This document shows positions 1 to 10,660 of a stretch of 64,000 nt of DNA, piece by piece; within the stretch, counting starts at the first letter, position 1, and each line of letters starts with the position of its first letter. Origin of the DNA: Protopterus annectens (lineage: Eukaryota; Chordata; Ceratodontiformes; Protopteridae); the NCBI RefSeq assembly GCF_019279795.1, contig NC_056748.1:613548700-613612699 (forward strand), in the 5' to 3' direction. A program made the translations under genes and the position numbers. The notes under the pieces are model-generated. The model ran no database searches and was not told the DNA's origin. It saw only the letters and a program-made list of their open reading frames with translations.

Positions 1-133
1 TCCTGGGATATCCCTTTTTCAAATAAAATTTCAGAAACTCATTGGATTCCTATATTTTGAGGAATAACTGTATACAAATCCTTGACATTTATGGTAACAA
101 AGATGTCTTGTGGGTTAAATTGTAAATTGTTAA

Positions 134-565
134 TCAATTCCAAAAAATCCAGGAATCCCTACATATTTGTTCCTGTGCCTCTAGAATTTTTTTGAGTTTA
201 TTATCCAAATATTTTGCACGTGCAGAGGTAATAGAATTAGGCTCATCCACTCTCAGACACATTGGTGGATTATTTAGATTTTTATGAATCTTAGGGACAC
301 CAAATATAATAGGTGTTACGGGGGCTACTTTATTCAAATAATTGTATATATCCAAATTAATAATTTTTTTTATAAACATATCTTTGATTTGCATACTAAT
401 TTGCCTACATGCTCCATTCAATTGATTCCATGACAAAAACTCATATGTTCCAGTATTCAAAATTTCAAGCATTCTAACATTGTAGTCCTGTAAATCCATA
501 ATGACCAACCCTCCCCCCTTATCTGGTTCCATAATCCTGATATTCTGTTGTTTAATATAACTCAA
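134..565 (-). pseudogene. PLE reverse transcriptase, N-terminal part (fragment)
   Basis: The 143-residue frame carries the family-typical DKGG-x-VIMD block near residues 15-24 and the P-x-x-YG/FGVPKIHK block near residues 87-95, followed by NPPMCLRV and a conserved ITSARAKYLDNKL helix. These are the first conserved RT segments of PLEs. The catalytic YxDD region is not in the window. The product would synthesise element cDNA at the target. It sits downstream of the 586-861 block on the same strand, as in intact PLEs. Confidence 0.8.
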
Positions 566-585
566 TAATTCATGTTTATGCCTAC

Positions 586-861
586 TTAAATTACACTTAT
601 TTTTTTTTTCTTCTTCTTCTTCTTCTTCTTATTTATTAATAAATTTCTTATGTCCAATTCAAATACCTTTTCAAACAACTGAAGCACCAGATGAAGGGGT
701 AGATTATAACTACTCAAAATCCTAAATGTATCATTAGGTGTTAGAGTATCATCAAAAAGCAGCCTGAAATTCAACTTTCTAAGATAAATCTTAAGGTCCA
801 ATAATGTTAATGCTAAATTAGCCCTCACAGATGGTATGAATGTCAGGCCCTTGGATAACAA
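586..861 (-). pseudogene. PLE N-terminal conserved block (fragment)
   Basis: The segment opens with LLSKGLTFIPS and continues through LDLKIYLRKLNFRLLF, a pattern found just before the RT domain in PLE polyproteins. It ends in a low-complexity lysine run from an expanded TTC/TTT tract at 601-632. Order and strand match the RT fragment at 134-565. No catalytic role is known for this block. Confidence 0.7.
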
Positions 862-1183
862 ATCAGCAGTTACAAATTAACTAGTGTATTGGAGAAATTA
901 AATATTTTAAAATCCCCCTCCTAATTGGAGATAACTGTGCATTTAATATCTGCAGGTTCTAATACAACAGGGGCTGCTGTGATTGTAGCCGAGAGTTGCC
1001 TTAATTCCTCCATTCCTGGTACCTCTGTCTGAGTATGAGGGTTGGGACTGATTGTTTGCTTACCATTGCTTCCTCTGTGGGGGCATGTGAAAATCCTGAT
1101 AATTTTGTTGGTCATACTGTTGCTGCTGATATCTATCCCTTAGTCTCTCCGATCTTCTCAGAGGGAGAATTCAACTGAATCGG

Positions 1184-1554
1184 TCAAGGGAATGTCTTCT
1201 TCCACTTGATTTTGAATATTAAATTCACTAACAAAATCTGTCCAATTATTTGAGCCATCATTAATAATTTACTGATTAAGCTGACAGTCCCTCTTGCCCC
1301 ATTCTTTAAAGACAGGTGGATTCGTTTAAGCCATTCCATTAGCGTAATCAGCCCTATCACTCTCCATTTTTTAATCTTTGTAGCTTTCAGGTTTTTTAAA
1401 TGTTGCTCGATGCTGTTATAAATTCTTGCATGTTTATATCTAAATTGCTCATATTGTATATCCTGTTTAATGAGATTGTCCAACATACTCAATTCAGCTG
1501 CTAATTTCTCTATAAATTTTGAGTTGTGCTTACTAAGTACTTCTAAAAATTTCC
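1184..1554 (-). pseudogene. PLE N-terminal region (fragment, interrupted by a MITE)
   Basis: The frame reads RPWKFLEVLSKHN and then a helical, lysine-rich stretch. It lies upstream of the conserved block at 586-861 on the same strand, so it is best read as the variable N-terminus of the PLE polyprotein. At 1557 it runs into a MITE terminus. I recognise no independent domain. Confidence 0.45.
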
Positions 1555-1556
1555 AG

Positions 1557-1870
1557 GGTCTATAGTATAACATTGAAGTTGCAAAACTTTGAATGTTATA
1601 ATATCGAACCAACTACATTGAAGGATGAAAATAGCGAAGCCCCGGACCATCGAATTCTTACCTAGGGCAAGATTCCAGTGGGCTGTTCCATGGCTTCACT
1701 ATTTCCTCCACTGTGGTGCGATAGTTATGGACCTTAGGGTTAGAGTGCAGATTAAGGTAAGTGAATAGGTAGGAATGTATGTATAGTTTAGTGTATGGTT
1801 AGAAAAAGGGATTACTTTTTATGCATTCAATAAAATATGCATTTTTATAGTTAGAGTTTTTTTGTATATT
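1557..1870. mobile_element. Hairpin-ended MITE (one end defined)
   Basis: The left end, 1557-1610, is a near-perfect 54-bp palindrome beginning GGTCTATAG and ending ATCGAACC. It is followed by a body (to about 1760) with CCACTGTGGTGCGATAG that also occurs in the MITE at 41793-42178. No matching right terminus was found; the end at about 1870 is a guess. It interrupts the PLE N-terminal region. Confidence 0.55.
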
Positions 1871-1948
1871 AGAAGTTCATAATCAAACTAATTAAGTTTG
1901 TCAGTCAAAGAGGAGCTGCTTGCTAGTGGTTTCAAATTAAATTTTAAT

Positions 1949-2278
1949 TCATGTTGGAGCCATTTGTTCAAGACCCTGATTGGGGTGATACCTCACCAGT
2001 CCATTAATATGATTCACAAGAGATCCTAAAGCCTGTGTAGAATTCGCTCCATATATTGAAACTGGAGTATCACCCTGTGATGGGTGATACCTCATCGATC
2101 TAAAATTATGTGTTTTAATAAACCCATTACCAGGGGCATTATCATTTCCTTGAGTGCATGATCGTGGATTAATGGTTAAAGCCACAGGTGAAACTTCAGG
2201 CTGTATAGAAATAACACCAGTCATCTCTGCTTGCTGAATATTTTTGATTGTGTCACCATTCTGTGATAAGCCATTCAC
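1949..2278 (-). pseudogene. Possible PLE 5'-most coding region
   Basis: This 109-residue frame begins 140 bp after the upstream partial PLE ends and has an internal imperfect repeat (RYHPSQG and RYHPNQG). It resembles nothing I know. It is assigned to the PLE only because of position and strand; it may be untranslated leader. Confidence 0.3.
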
Positions 2279-2419
2279 TTTTGTGACAATTGTTGGATCA
2301 AGAGTATAATGTTGCCTATAGCCTTTTTTATTTCTCCTGGAGGTGGCAAGGCAGGTTACCCTTCGGAAGCCATAACGGACTCAAAGAACACGACCAAGCA
2401 AAAAAAAAAAGAAGAGATG

Positions 2420-3660
2420 TAACAATTATGTTTCCAAAGGGGAAAAAAGCAGAATAATTGTAATACAACACACTATTTTATTAATTAAACAGATAAGCAA
2501 TTTCATTCATGACAATATAGAACTTCATCAGATAAAGTTTAAAGTAAAATACCCAGTTCAAATCGCCCACCATAACCATGTGATAATGAAATCATGAAAC
2601 TCCAACTTAAAGTGCCAAACCCATATAAAAACATTCCGTATTTTTGAGTAAACTAAAATATGAAAACTTTGTATAAATACCTCACTTATAAACATACAAT
2701 GTCCATATATAAACAGATGTATACAAGTTATAGTTCACTAAATATAAAATAAATATATACATCATATTTAAAATGTTATTAAATGAAATTATCTTGCCAA
2801 AGCTTTAAGTTTTAAAATGCAGCTGGTATAAGTATATCCATTAAGTCCTGGCCAATAACAAGCATTAAGCAACATCTGCCAAACTAGGTCCCCCTTTTCC
2901 AACATAAGAGTCCAAGGTCCCCGTGAGATCATCATTAACTTTCTCTATACTAATAAATTTAAAGTGATGCCTGGGATATATATGTTTAGCAGAACATTGT
3001 TCAGCTTATTCTTTTTAATATCATATCTGTGCTCATATAGTCTCTCACTTAATTTCTGTTTCATCTTACCTGCATACAAGCATGGACATAACTGGAAAAG
3101 AGGCAAATAAACAACTCCTTTTGTTTCACAACTAAATCTCCCCTGTATTTCATATTCATTATCTTGTATCCTAAAAATATGTCCTATATTAATACAATTA
3201 CAATACTGGCAATGGCCAAATTTCATCATACTTAGAGTATTTTTACTAAACCCCCCTTTATTGCCATTTTTTTCTAACATAGTCATAAAATTCATTCCTC
3301 TCCTATACACAGTCCAGGATTTCTCCCCAACCTTATTCCTCATGTGTATATCATCACACATAATCACCTAATTTTTATTAAGAATCCATCTTAATTTTTT
3401 ATAATCATTATTGAAAGTTGTAACATAATTAGCCAAGCAGTTATTATTAGTAAGATATTGGATTACATTTCCTTCATTTTCACTCATAAGGGACTGATTA
3501 GTGACATTATTAACTATTTCCTTATTTAATATGGGTTTAAATGACCAAATGTTATTTTATTTTTACCTCCCTAACAAGATACTGTAATAATTGGACTGGT
3601 TAACCCCTCCTAGTAAACATTGAAACAAGATTACTACATTCATCTTCAAAATCCATATCT
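2420..3660 (-). mobile_element. Partial PLE copy: RT C-terminus, GIY-YIG endonuclease and 3' UTR
   Basis: On the minus strand this holds the end of a PLE: an RT-to-endonuclease linker (about 3660-3368), the endonuclease domain (3367-2945), then a roughly 500-bp 3' UTR ending near 2420. It is immediately followed on the same strand by the 5' part of another copy (2420-1). PLEs are known to insert with a partial upstream copy acting as a pseudo-LTR, and this matches. The copy is decayed. Confidence 0.8.
2945..3367 (-). pseudogene. PLE GIY-YIG endonuclease domain (relic)
   Basis: The 140-residue frame contains a cysteine-rich HCQYCNCI block near residues 54-61, then CETKGVVYLPLFQLCPCLYAGK and RLYEHRYDIKK. 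The VVYL / CPCLYAGK pair corresponds to the GIY and YIG (YVG) motifs of PLE endonucleases and R-x-x-EH to the catalytic helix. In the family this domain nicks target DNA. An inverted second copy lies at 3671-4099. Confidence 0.8.
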
Positions 3661-4550
3661 ATAGGAAACTATGTTGGAGAAAATGGGCAGTAAAGGGGGT
3701 ATTAGTAAAAATACTCTGAGTATGATAAAATGCAGACATTGTGAGTATTGGAATTTTATTCATATAGGACATATTTTTAGGATACGAGATAGTGAATATG
3801 AAATACAGAGGAGATTTAATTGTGAAACAAAAGGAGTTGTTAATTTGGCTCTTTGCCAGTTATGTCCATGTTTTTATGTAGGTAAGATGGAACAGAAATT
3901 ACCTGGGAGAATATATGAGCACAAATATGATATTAAAAAGAATAAGTTGAACCATGCTCTTGCTAAACATATTCAAATGTATCCCAAGCATCACTTTAAA
4001 TTTATGGCTATAGAGAAAGTTAGTAATGATTTTGGGGGGGGGGGGGTCTTGGACTCTCATGTTGGAAAAGAGGGAGCTAGTTTGGCAGACGTTGCTTAAT
4101 GCTTGTAATTGGCCTGGACTTAATGAATATAGTTCTATCAGCTGCATTTTAAAATTTAAAGCTTTGGCAAGATAATTTCATTTAATACAATTTTAAATAT
4201 GATGTATGTATGTATTTATTTATTTTATATTTAGTGAATTATATAGATCCATTTATATATGGACATTGTATGTTTATAAGTGAGGTTTTATAAGAAGTTT
4301 TCATACTTTAGTTTACTCGCAAACATGGAATGTTTTTATATATGTTTGGCACTTTAGGTAAATGTTTGATGATGTCATTATCACATGGTTATGGTAGACT
4401 ATTTGAACTGGATATTTTACTTTAAACTTTATCTGATGAAGTTCTATATTGTCACGAACACAAATGCTTATCTGTTTAATTAATAAAATAGTGTGTTGCA
4501 TTATAATTATTCGGGTGCTTTTTTCCCTTTGGGGACATAACATTTTATGT
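3661..4550 (+). mobile_element. Inverted partial PLE copy (endonuclease plus 3' UTR)
   Basis: This plus-strand segment is an inverted, diverged copy of 2420-3285. It starts at ATGTTGGAGAAAATGGG (3671), covers the GIY-YIG domain and runs through the same 3' UTR to TTTGGGGACATAAC near 4545. The two arms, about 0.87 kb each, face each other across a spacer at about 3286-3670. PLEs are known to carry such inverted partial copies. A G13 run interrupts the arm at about 4034. Confidence 0.8.
3671..4099 (+). pseudogene. PLE GIY-YIG endonuclease domain, inverted copy (relic)
   Basis: The 142-residue frame has HCEYWNFIHIGHIF, CETKGVVNLALCQLCPCFYVGK and RIYEHKYDIKK, the GIY-YIG core of PLE endonucleases. 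The YVGK form here is closer to the family norm than the YAGK of the opposite arm. It continues through NHALAKHI, a segment lost from the other arm. The product is not a complete PLE protein. Confidence 0.8.
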
Positions 4551-5684
4551 TGTAATTAGTTCTGGAAGCTTCCCAGACAAAATAAAATTACGCTGGTAGA
4601 AAGTGTTACCAAAAATTAAAAAGAGAATGAAAAGGTTGTGCTATAACAGAAAGTTTAGAAACATGTGTACATTGCATAAGATAAGAGAACATTGGGATAT
4701 GATTTGGATTCTCCACAATGCTTTGGAGAAAATTTGAAGTTGGCTCTGGAGAAGGATGGCAGGGTGAGGGGATATGAGTGATTGCTGGAAGGGGGACAAT
4801 TCCGATTAGCCTTGATAACAGCATTGTATAACTCAGCAAAAGATTTAATTCACTTGTGACTTGTGAAGGAAAAGGTGGAAAAGGGATAGGGGAGGAAGAG
4901 TTGTGTGTTGGGGGCCTTGCTGCAACACTGGCTGATTCAACAGAGCTCAACTCTTTCCTCCATAAAAATATCGGAATGTCCCCAACTGCCAGATTTGTAT
5001 TGAACTATTTAAAGTTTGTATTAGTTTTATTTAGAAGATAGTACTGTGTCATTTGTCTAACTTTAAAGCAGTCCTACCATCTCTTTTTGAGTAAGTATTT
5101 AGGTTTCCATTTGTTATATACAAAATTCATACACTGATCTTTCTGCGTAGAATTACCATCTTTTCAGTTACTCATGGGAGACATTATTTACACAAGCATG
5201 ACTCCTTGCTGCTCAGTCTGTGCAATTTGGTCAGTAAAAATGACTGTTTTGGTATGTTTACATTATTATTAAAATCAAGATGCAGTTCTTCCTGTTGTTT
5301 CATAGTGTATTGTGATGATCAGTTGAGTTTTACTTGTAGTACCATTCTTTCTCAACATTTATGAATTTAAGAAATAGACAAATATAACTGTTATTGATTT
5401 TTGGACTGCCCTTGGGTAAACCAGAACAGATGGTAACCAACCACTCAATATCAATGAAAACAGGACAGGGAAGTGTGTATTAAAACCTGCAAGTACTGCA
5501 TGCAAGTTTATCTTATTATAGTTGCTTAAACTGGCAGAAGAGTAATTACCATCTTCAAATATTGTGGTTGTACCAGTGGGATACTGATTCATAGCACTTG
5601 GCCCTTTAGCTTGGTTCTCTTTTTAAGATGGGGTACCTGCAAGGCCTTATATTAAGTATATGCTTACCTTCTATAAATCTGAAA
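4551..5684. other. Unassigned AT-rich DNA
   Basis: I see no gene, RNA or recognisable repeat here. Short open frames at 4606-5041 and 5359-5592 lack domain features and overlap on opposite strands. Confidence 0.5.
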
Positions 5685-5885
5685 TGAATTAGGGACAAAT
5701 CCAGAAATAATCAGGGACACTTGTTAAATAACACTTGTTGCTCTTAACTTAAGACTTTGACAGAAAAAAGAATATGCATTAATATACAATTTCTGAAGTA
5801 AAAGAAGTCTATAACTTAAGTATTGTCTTTATTTATTAAGTGCAATTCACAACATCTTTTCTAAAGGTCAGCAGTTTAAATAAAT
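5685..5885 (+). mobile_element. MITE fragment, CATACCTCTCAA group, about 270-bp subfamily
   Basis: The stretch aligns with 15301-15500: both have GGGACAAAT, then CATTAATATACA/AATTAATATACA, TCTGAAGTAAAAGA, and TTAAGTGCAATTCAC or close variants. Terminal repeats are not clear in this copy. Confidence 0.55.
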
Positions 5886-6525
5886 ATTAGCTCATTTAAG
5901 CCTGTAGACATTTTTTGTATACTTTCAGCTTACAGCCATAAGTCATTATGTCATCCAGACCTTTTTTTTTTGGGGGGGGGGGGCTTTGGCTTTTTTAATT
6001 AAGTGATTTACTCACTAATAATATGCAGTATTAGAAAGGGCAATGAGTTATTAACAAAATGACACTAAGATTAAATCAAACTCACAGGTGTCTCTGAAAA
6101 TTAGGTACATTGGAGCGGTATACCTCCCCTCCACACACATTACCCAGTGTCCACACCATCAGTCTTTGCCCCGTCTGTACTTCTGTTTCCACAGCTGAAA
6201 GATATGGTAGCCCTTAGGCTAACTGACAATCCTCCAACTTATCCATAGGTATTTGTGCTGCTTGCAGTGTATGCAACTGAAACCAGCATTCTCTCTAAAA
6301 TTATTTTTTCCTGCCTCATGGACACTGAGCTGCATCCTTGGATAAACCTGGTAATTGGAAAATGAATTAAAGTCTTCAATTGTTAGTAGTTAGGAGTGCA
6401 GACACAGCAAAATATTCTCATGGTTAAAAGTAGAATTGTACACATTTAGTAGTCTACTTCTAGTTAGAAATCAGTGAAGCTTAAGATTAGGAATAACATA
6501 AATTACTCCCTCTTCCCCACAAAAG
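5886..6525. other. Unassigned DNA with a T/G homopolymer junction
   Basis: No gene seen. A poly-T run passes directly into a poly-G run at about 5961-5982, similar to junctions near 8890 and, inverted, near 61350. Confidence 0.45.
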
Positions 6526-6865
6526 GTGCAGCCTGGAGCTCTCAACCTTCCCTCTCCAAAATGTGGGACACTACTTATCACAATAAAAAAGAAACAGGCA
6601 AAGTGTGGAACACCTAATAACAACTTACTAACAACTTCAATTAGGAAGTTCAAAGGATGGCTAAAATGTGTTACTTTATACTTCCAAAAAGCTCTTTTGA
6701 TTAATTAAAATGATATGGTATCATTTAGCCTGGATATCAGGTAAAAAAAAAAAAACAAAACAAAAAAAATTAACATTGAATGTGTGGCAGACCCTTTCAA
6801 TGTGGAACTGTGAGGAACATGGACTTTTTAACACTCAAAATGAGGACAATATATCCCAGAAGATG
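6526..6865 (-). mobile_element. MITE, CATACCTCTCAA group, about 350-bp subfamily
   Basis: On the minus strand it aligns over its length with the element at 15659-16011, sharing a CTCTCAACCTTCC-type end and internal blocks such as CTTTCAATGTGGAAC and GAGGAACATG. An A-rich insertion lies at about 6741-6770. Confidence 0.65.
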
Positions 6866-7311
6866 CCAATATTAGTTAGGGGATGTTGTATCCCCCCAAC
6901 AACTAGGCCAGACTTCACAAAATCATTGGGAAAACAGGGGAGCTAACTCAAGCCACTGTTAGGTGAGTCACAGTCATCGCAATTGCTTGCAAAGTTTAAG
7001 GCAAAGTAGAGGTGCAGCCAGAAATGTATATTTTGTACTCAAACCTAATGTTGTTGCCCCTACCATCCACCTATCATTTTAAAAATATGCTCTACACTCA
7101 AAATGTTACCACCAATACATATAGGAAGGTGGCACGTTATTTTCAGTTGTTACCATTTATTCCCACAAAAAAATGTTTTTAGTGGCATATTCCTTTCTAG
7201 CAGATATTCTTTGTATATATCTATACTCTAAATATTCATTTGCACAGTTCTAAACATTCTATGCTTTTTGGGTGTTGAAGTTTCCGAGGGATGCTTAGAA
7301 AAAATATGCGC
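6866..7311. other. Unassigned DNA upstream of the hAT element
   Basis: No coding potential or recognisable repeat was seen between the MITE and the hAT target duplication. Confidence 0.4.
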
Positions 7312-7319
7312 TCATTTGA

Positions 7320-7333
7320 TATGGTTGCCACCC
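7320..7333 (+). repeat. hAT left terminal inverted repeat
   Basis: TATGGTTGCCACCC pairs with the right end at 13475-13488. The 8 bp just outside, TCATTTGA, matches the right flank at 7 of 8 positions. Confidence 0.75.
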
Positions 7334-7680
7334 ATTCTGTTATCAGAGGGACACTCACAGGTTGAAGTACCTCATCCTATTGCCTGCTGTTTAAAGTAGT
7401 GGGACTTTAAAGGTCCTACTTTTTAATTGTGCAGAATTGCCGCAAATACTTCAGTTTTTTTCCACAGCAATTCAGTTACAGCACCAACCCAGACCTGCAG
7501 GCAGAGCTATTTCAAATTGGGTCTGGGTGTTGTAAATTATTCAGCAATTGGCTGCAACTCATGAACGGGGTGGAGATAGACCCAGGATGAGCCCTACAAA
7601 GGTCATGTCTGTACAGCATTTTTTATTAGTGCTTCTACAGCTGCTAAAAGAAGAGTGGGATTTGTCTTTTTTTTTTTTTT

Positions 7681-7925
7681 ACAGCCAGCAAACCAGCCAG
7701 CAAGTCAGCCACTCAGCTACTCCGGCAGGCAGGAAGCCAGCTAGCTAGCCAGCTCATCCAGCAGGCAGGATGCCAGCCAGCTAGCCAGTCCAGCAGGCAG
7801 GAAACCAGCCAGCCAGCTATTCACTCCAGCAGGCAGGAAGTCAGCCAGACAGCCAGACAGACACTCCAGCAGGCAGGAAGGCAGTCAGCCATTCCAGCAG
7901 GGAAGCCTTCTAGCCCAGCAAAGAC
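7681..7925 (+). repeat. Degenerate minisatellite, 32-40 bp unit
   Basis: Six or so units start with CCAGCAGGCAGGA and are padded by a variable number of CCAG/CTAGC tetramers. It lies in the non-coding leader of the hAT element. Unit lengths vary because the padding varies. Confidence 0.8.
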
Positions 7926-8106
7926 TGTGAGTGTAGTGGTAAGTAAGTACTAATAGTATTTTGTGGCTCTATCTTTTTAAAATGGGAATATTGCACTTTA
8001 TTTCAATTTAACTTTTTAATGTTAGGTAAATGGGGTGCACTGTATAGTATTTAAATCTGTGCAGTGGTTATTTTGAAATTTGCAAGTAGTAGTTTTTAAA
8101 GGTATA

Positions 8107-8108
<2 letters not shown>

Positions 8109-8171
<63 letters not shown>
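8109..8171 (+). repeat. (GT)n microsatellite
   Basis: An uninterrupted GT run of about 31 dinucleotides inside the hAT leader. Confidence 0.98.
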
Positions 8172-8174
<3 letters not shown>

Positions 8175-8949
8175 AATTTAATCTATAATTATTGTGGTTA
8201 TTTTGGGATGATTTGGAAGCATTATTTTTTAAAGCCTAAAATGTGTGTATAGAAGTTTTTTTTTAATTCTGGTGGGGGCAATCTTCACTGATAAATGTAG
8301 TGTGATATGTTTATATTGTCAATGTGGCTTTTTCAGGGTACTTTGCATTTATAGATGGAAATGTTTCAGGACATTTTATATTTTTTGTGTGGAAATGTGT
8401 GCAATCTATTTTTTAATGGTCTCTTCATGAAGTTACGATATACTGTTTGGGGTATTTTTTATAACGTTGGTTCTTGCAAGCCAATGTGTATGCGTGTATA
8501 ACTTTTTATTTTTTTGAGGGGACACGTTCATAGGTAAACATAGTGCATTTGGTGTTCTACAAGGTACATGTTATAGCTGTTTCAAGATAGTTTGTTTTTA
8601 TAAGTGGAAATGTGTGTATTTTATTGTTATGCTGTCTTTAATAAAAATTAAAATTTACTGCTTTGTTTATAATGTGAATATGGCCATTTTGCTGTTAATT
8701 TGGCCTGTTCTTTATTCATTCGGTGTGCTGGGTAAATTACTGTTATAGGTTTATTTTTATTTTTCTTATTAATTGCTGTGTTTGGAGGTAAATGGGGTCT
8801 GCTGTGCATTGTAATTTATTTTAGACTAGCTTTTTTAAGTGATGACTTGCAAGAAGTACTATTAAAAGGGAAAATGTTTGCTTAACTTTTTTTTTGGGGG
8901 GGGGGCATGTTCAGAAGTTAACACATTGCATTTAGAATTGTGCTAAAAC

Positions 8950-9504
8950 GGGTCTACTTCTAAACACCGACACGACGATTCCCCGACACAAAACTCACCG
9001 ACGCCAAATAACCGACAACACACAAACCCGACAACGCAAAACACCGAACACCAAAACACCGACACACGGAATGTAAACAACACGCGACACTACATAGCAT
9101 ACACACTAGCCCTGACCCAAACCCTAACCCTAAGGTCCGACACTATCGCACACTTCACCTACCTGCACCCTAACCCTAACTCACTTACCCACCCCTAGCC
9201 CAAGCTCCGACACTATCGCACACTTCACCTACCTGCACCCTAACCCTAACTCACTTACCCACCCCTAGCCCAAGCTCCGACACTAACACACACTTCACCT
9301 ACCTGCACTCTAACCTTAACTCACTTACCTGACCACTCCTACCTCCGTCACTGTCGCACACTTACCGGGTCGCGATCACACATTACCCTTGTCGGTCTTT
9401 TCACTGTCGGCGAATCACCCTGTCGGTATACGTACCTGTCGGTCATCTGGCGTCGGTGATTTCCACGTCGGGGAATCGGCGTTTCGGTCTTTAGAAGGGG
9501 ACCC
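8950..9504. mobile_element. 555-bp MITE with CCGAC-rich terminal inverted repeats
   Basis: The ends GGGTCTACTTCTAAA and, on the other strand, GGGTCCCCTTCTAAA begin inverted repeats of about 70 bp. Both arms are packed with CCGAC-type motifs spaced about 12-20 bp. Flanking GCTAAAAC at 8942-8949 and 9505-9512 is a perfect 8-bp target duplication. The middle holds three 70-bp tandem units. There is no coding capacity. The 8-bp duplication allows hAT, but the GGG ends are atypical; superfamily is unresolved. Confidence 0.85.
9134..9343 (+). repeat. Three 70-bp tandem units with telomere-like CCCTAA
   Basis: Units start at 9134, 9204 and 9274 with GGTCCGACAC or GCTCCGACAC and each contains CACCCTAACCCTAACTCACT or a variant. 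The first two are nearly identical; the third has drifted. They form the core of the 555-bp MITE. Confidence 0.9.
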
Positions 9505-10444
9505 GCTAAAACATATCATTGTTGTTTCAGGAATAAGGATAGTTTGATTTTATAAATGGAAATGTATATATTTTGTTTTTAATGCTGTCTTCAATAAGTT
9601 TAAAATGTGCTGCTTTGATTATAATGCAATTATGGCAAGTGCTACTGTTGGGCCTGTTCTTTATTGCATTATTGTGCTGTGTAAATTAGTGCTATAGGTT
9701 TATTATTTTTTTTTCTTATTTGCTGGGTTCAGAGGTAAATTGGGTCTATGGGGTCTGCCATGCATTCTAATTAATTTTAGATTGGCTTTTTAGTGATTTG
9801 CAAGAAGTAATTTAAAAAGAAAATGAGTGTATAACTTTATTTTTTTTTTTGAGGTGTGGGGGGCATGTTGAATGGTAAACATAATGCATTTGGTGTTCTA
9901 CAAGCTATGTTAATGTCAAGTTTTCAGTGGCCAAAATGCCCCCCCATTCTGTCATTTACTATTCTACCTTTTCAGTGGTTTGCTATGTTAATTCCTTTCT
10001 GCTTCATTCCCCATGTCTTCATTGAATCTGTACCAAAGAACTACTTTACAAACTGCTTCATGTTTCAGATGCCAATGTTTTTCAAACTAGTTCTTTCAAA
10101 TGCCAGATTTTCTAGACAGTTCTTTCTCATGCCAGTGTTTCTAGCCGGTTCACTCATGTGCTGTTATATTACTGCATCTTACTACCCCAGCTTTGCTAAA
10201 TATGTTGCATATCAGGTAAGTACAGATTCAAGAATGAAGAGAGCAGCAGCTTCATCACAGTCAACCAGCAACAAGAGAAAGTGCAAGTGGCGGGATGTTT
10301 GGAAAACGTAATTCGACTGGATCAGGAAATGCAGTGATGTAAAAGCATTCTGCAGGTAGAAGAAACAATGTTGCACTACATCAGGCAACTGAACAACATA
10401 AGACTGATACTCTTTAAGCAAAGTCCAGTCACCTGATGACAGAG

Positions 10445-10660
10445 TGTGTTGTTGTTGTGTCTTTCGGCTTTTCCCGGTTAGGGGTCGCCACAGCGGAACT
10501 CCGGGCGCTAATGATTGGCAGTAGATTTTTACATGCAGAGTTGCCAGCCCTGATGCACAACCTTCAACGAAGGAATGCCCATTCATACATGTCTCCACAC
10601 AGAAGACGCTCTAGCTGAGAATCGAACAGGACAGCGTCTTACTGTGAGGCGACAATGTTT
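10445..10660 (-). mobile_element. HE1/V-SINE-like SINE, short subfamily
   Basis: On the minus strand it starts with the tRNA-like head GTCGCCTCACAGTAAGAC, has TGTTCGATTCTCAGCT as B box, and ends with the tail GGCGACCCCTAACCGGGAAA then AGCCGAAAGAC. It lacks the central domain of the long copies, like 17712-17944. It splits the hAT transposase. Confidence 0.85.

Larger units (their letters stand above)
1..2420 (-). mobile_element. Penelope-like element (PLE), 5' part of the main copy, broken, cut by window edge
   Basis: Read on the minus strand this is the front half of a PLE, retroelements coding for a reverse transcriptase and GIY-YIG endonuclease. From the 5' side it holds a non-conserved N-terminal region (about 2278-1949 and 1554-1184), an N-terminal block at 861-586 containing LLSKGLTFIPS-like sequence, and the start of the RT domain at 565-134 with DKGGGLVIMD and PIIFGVPKIHK, both typical of PLE RT. 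The rest of RT and the endonuclease lie beyond base 1. A MITE interrupts the N-terminal region at 1557. The element is interrupted in several places and is not intact. A short T/C-rich microsatellite sits at 601-632. Confidence 0.8.
8240..9900 (+). repeat. Diverged tandem array, about 390-bp unit, inside the hAT
   Basis: Blocks such as GCATTTGGTGTTCTACAAG, CTTGCAAGAAGTA-type, GGCCTGTTCTTTATT and ATAGGTTTAT recur in order. The GCATTT landmark falls at 8545, 8928 and 9886; subtracting the MITE and its target duplication gives spacings of 383 and 395 bp. An earlier, more decayed unit lies at about 8240-8500. The MITE at 8950 interrupts one unit. Confidence 0.75.

Noticed and set aside
9856-10211. 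Start of a 151-codon frame ahead of the hAT transposase
   Set aside because: Only its last 30 codons resemble transposase; the earlier part overlaps the tandem array and is probably intron or UTR.
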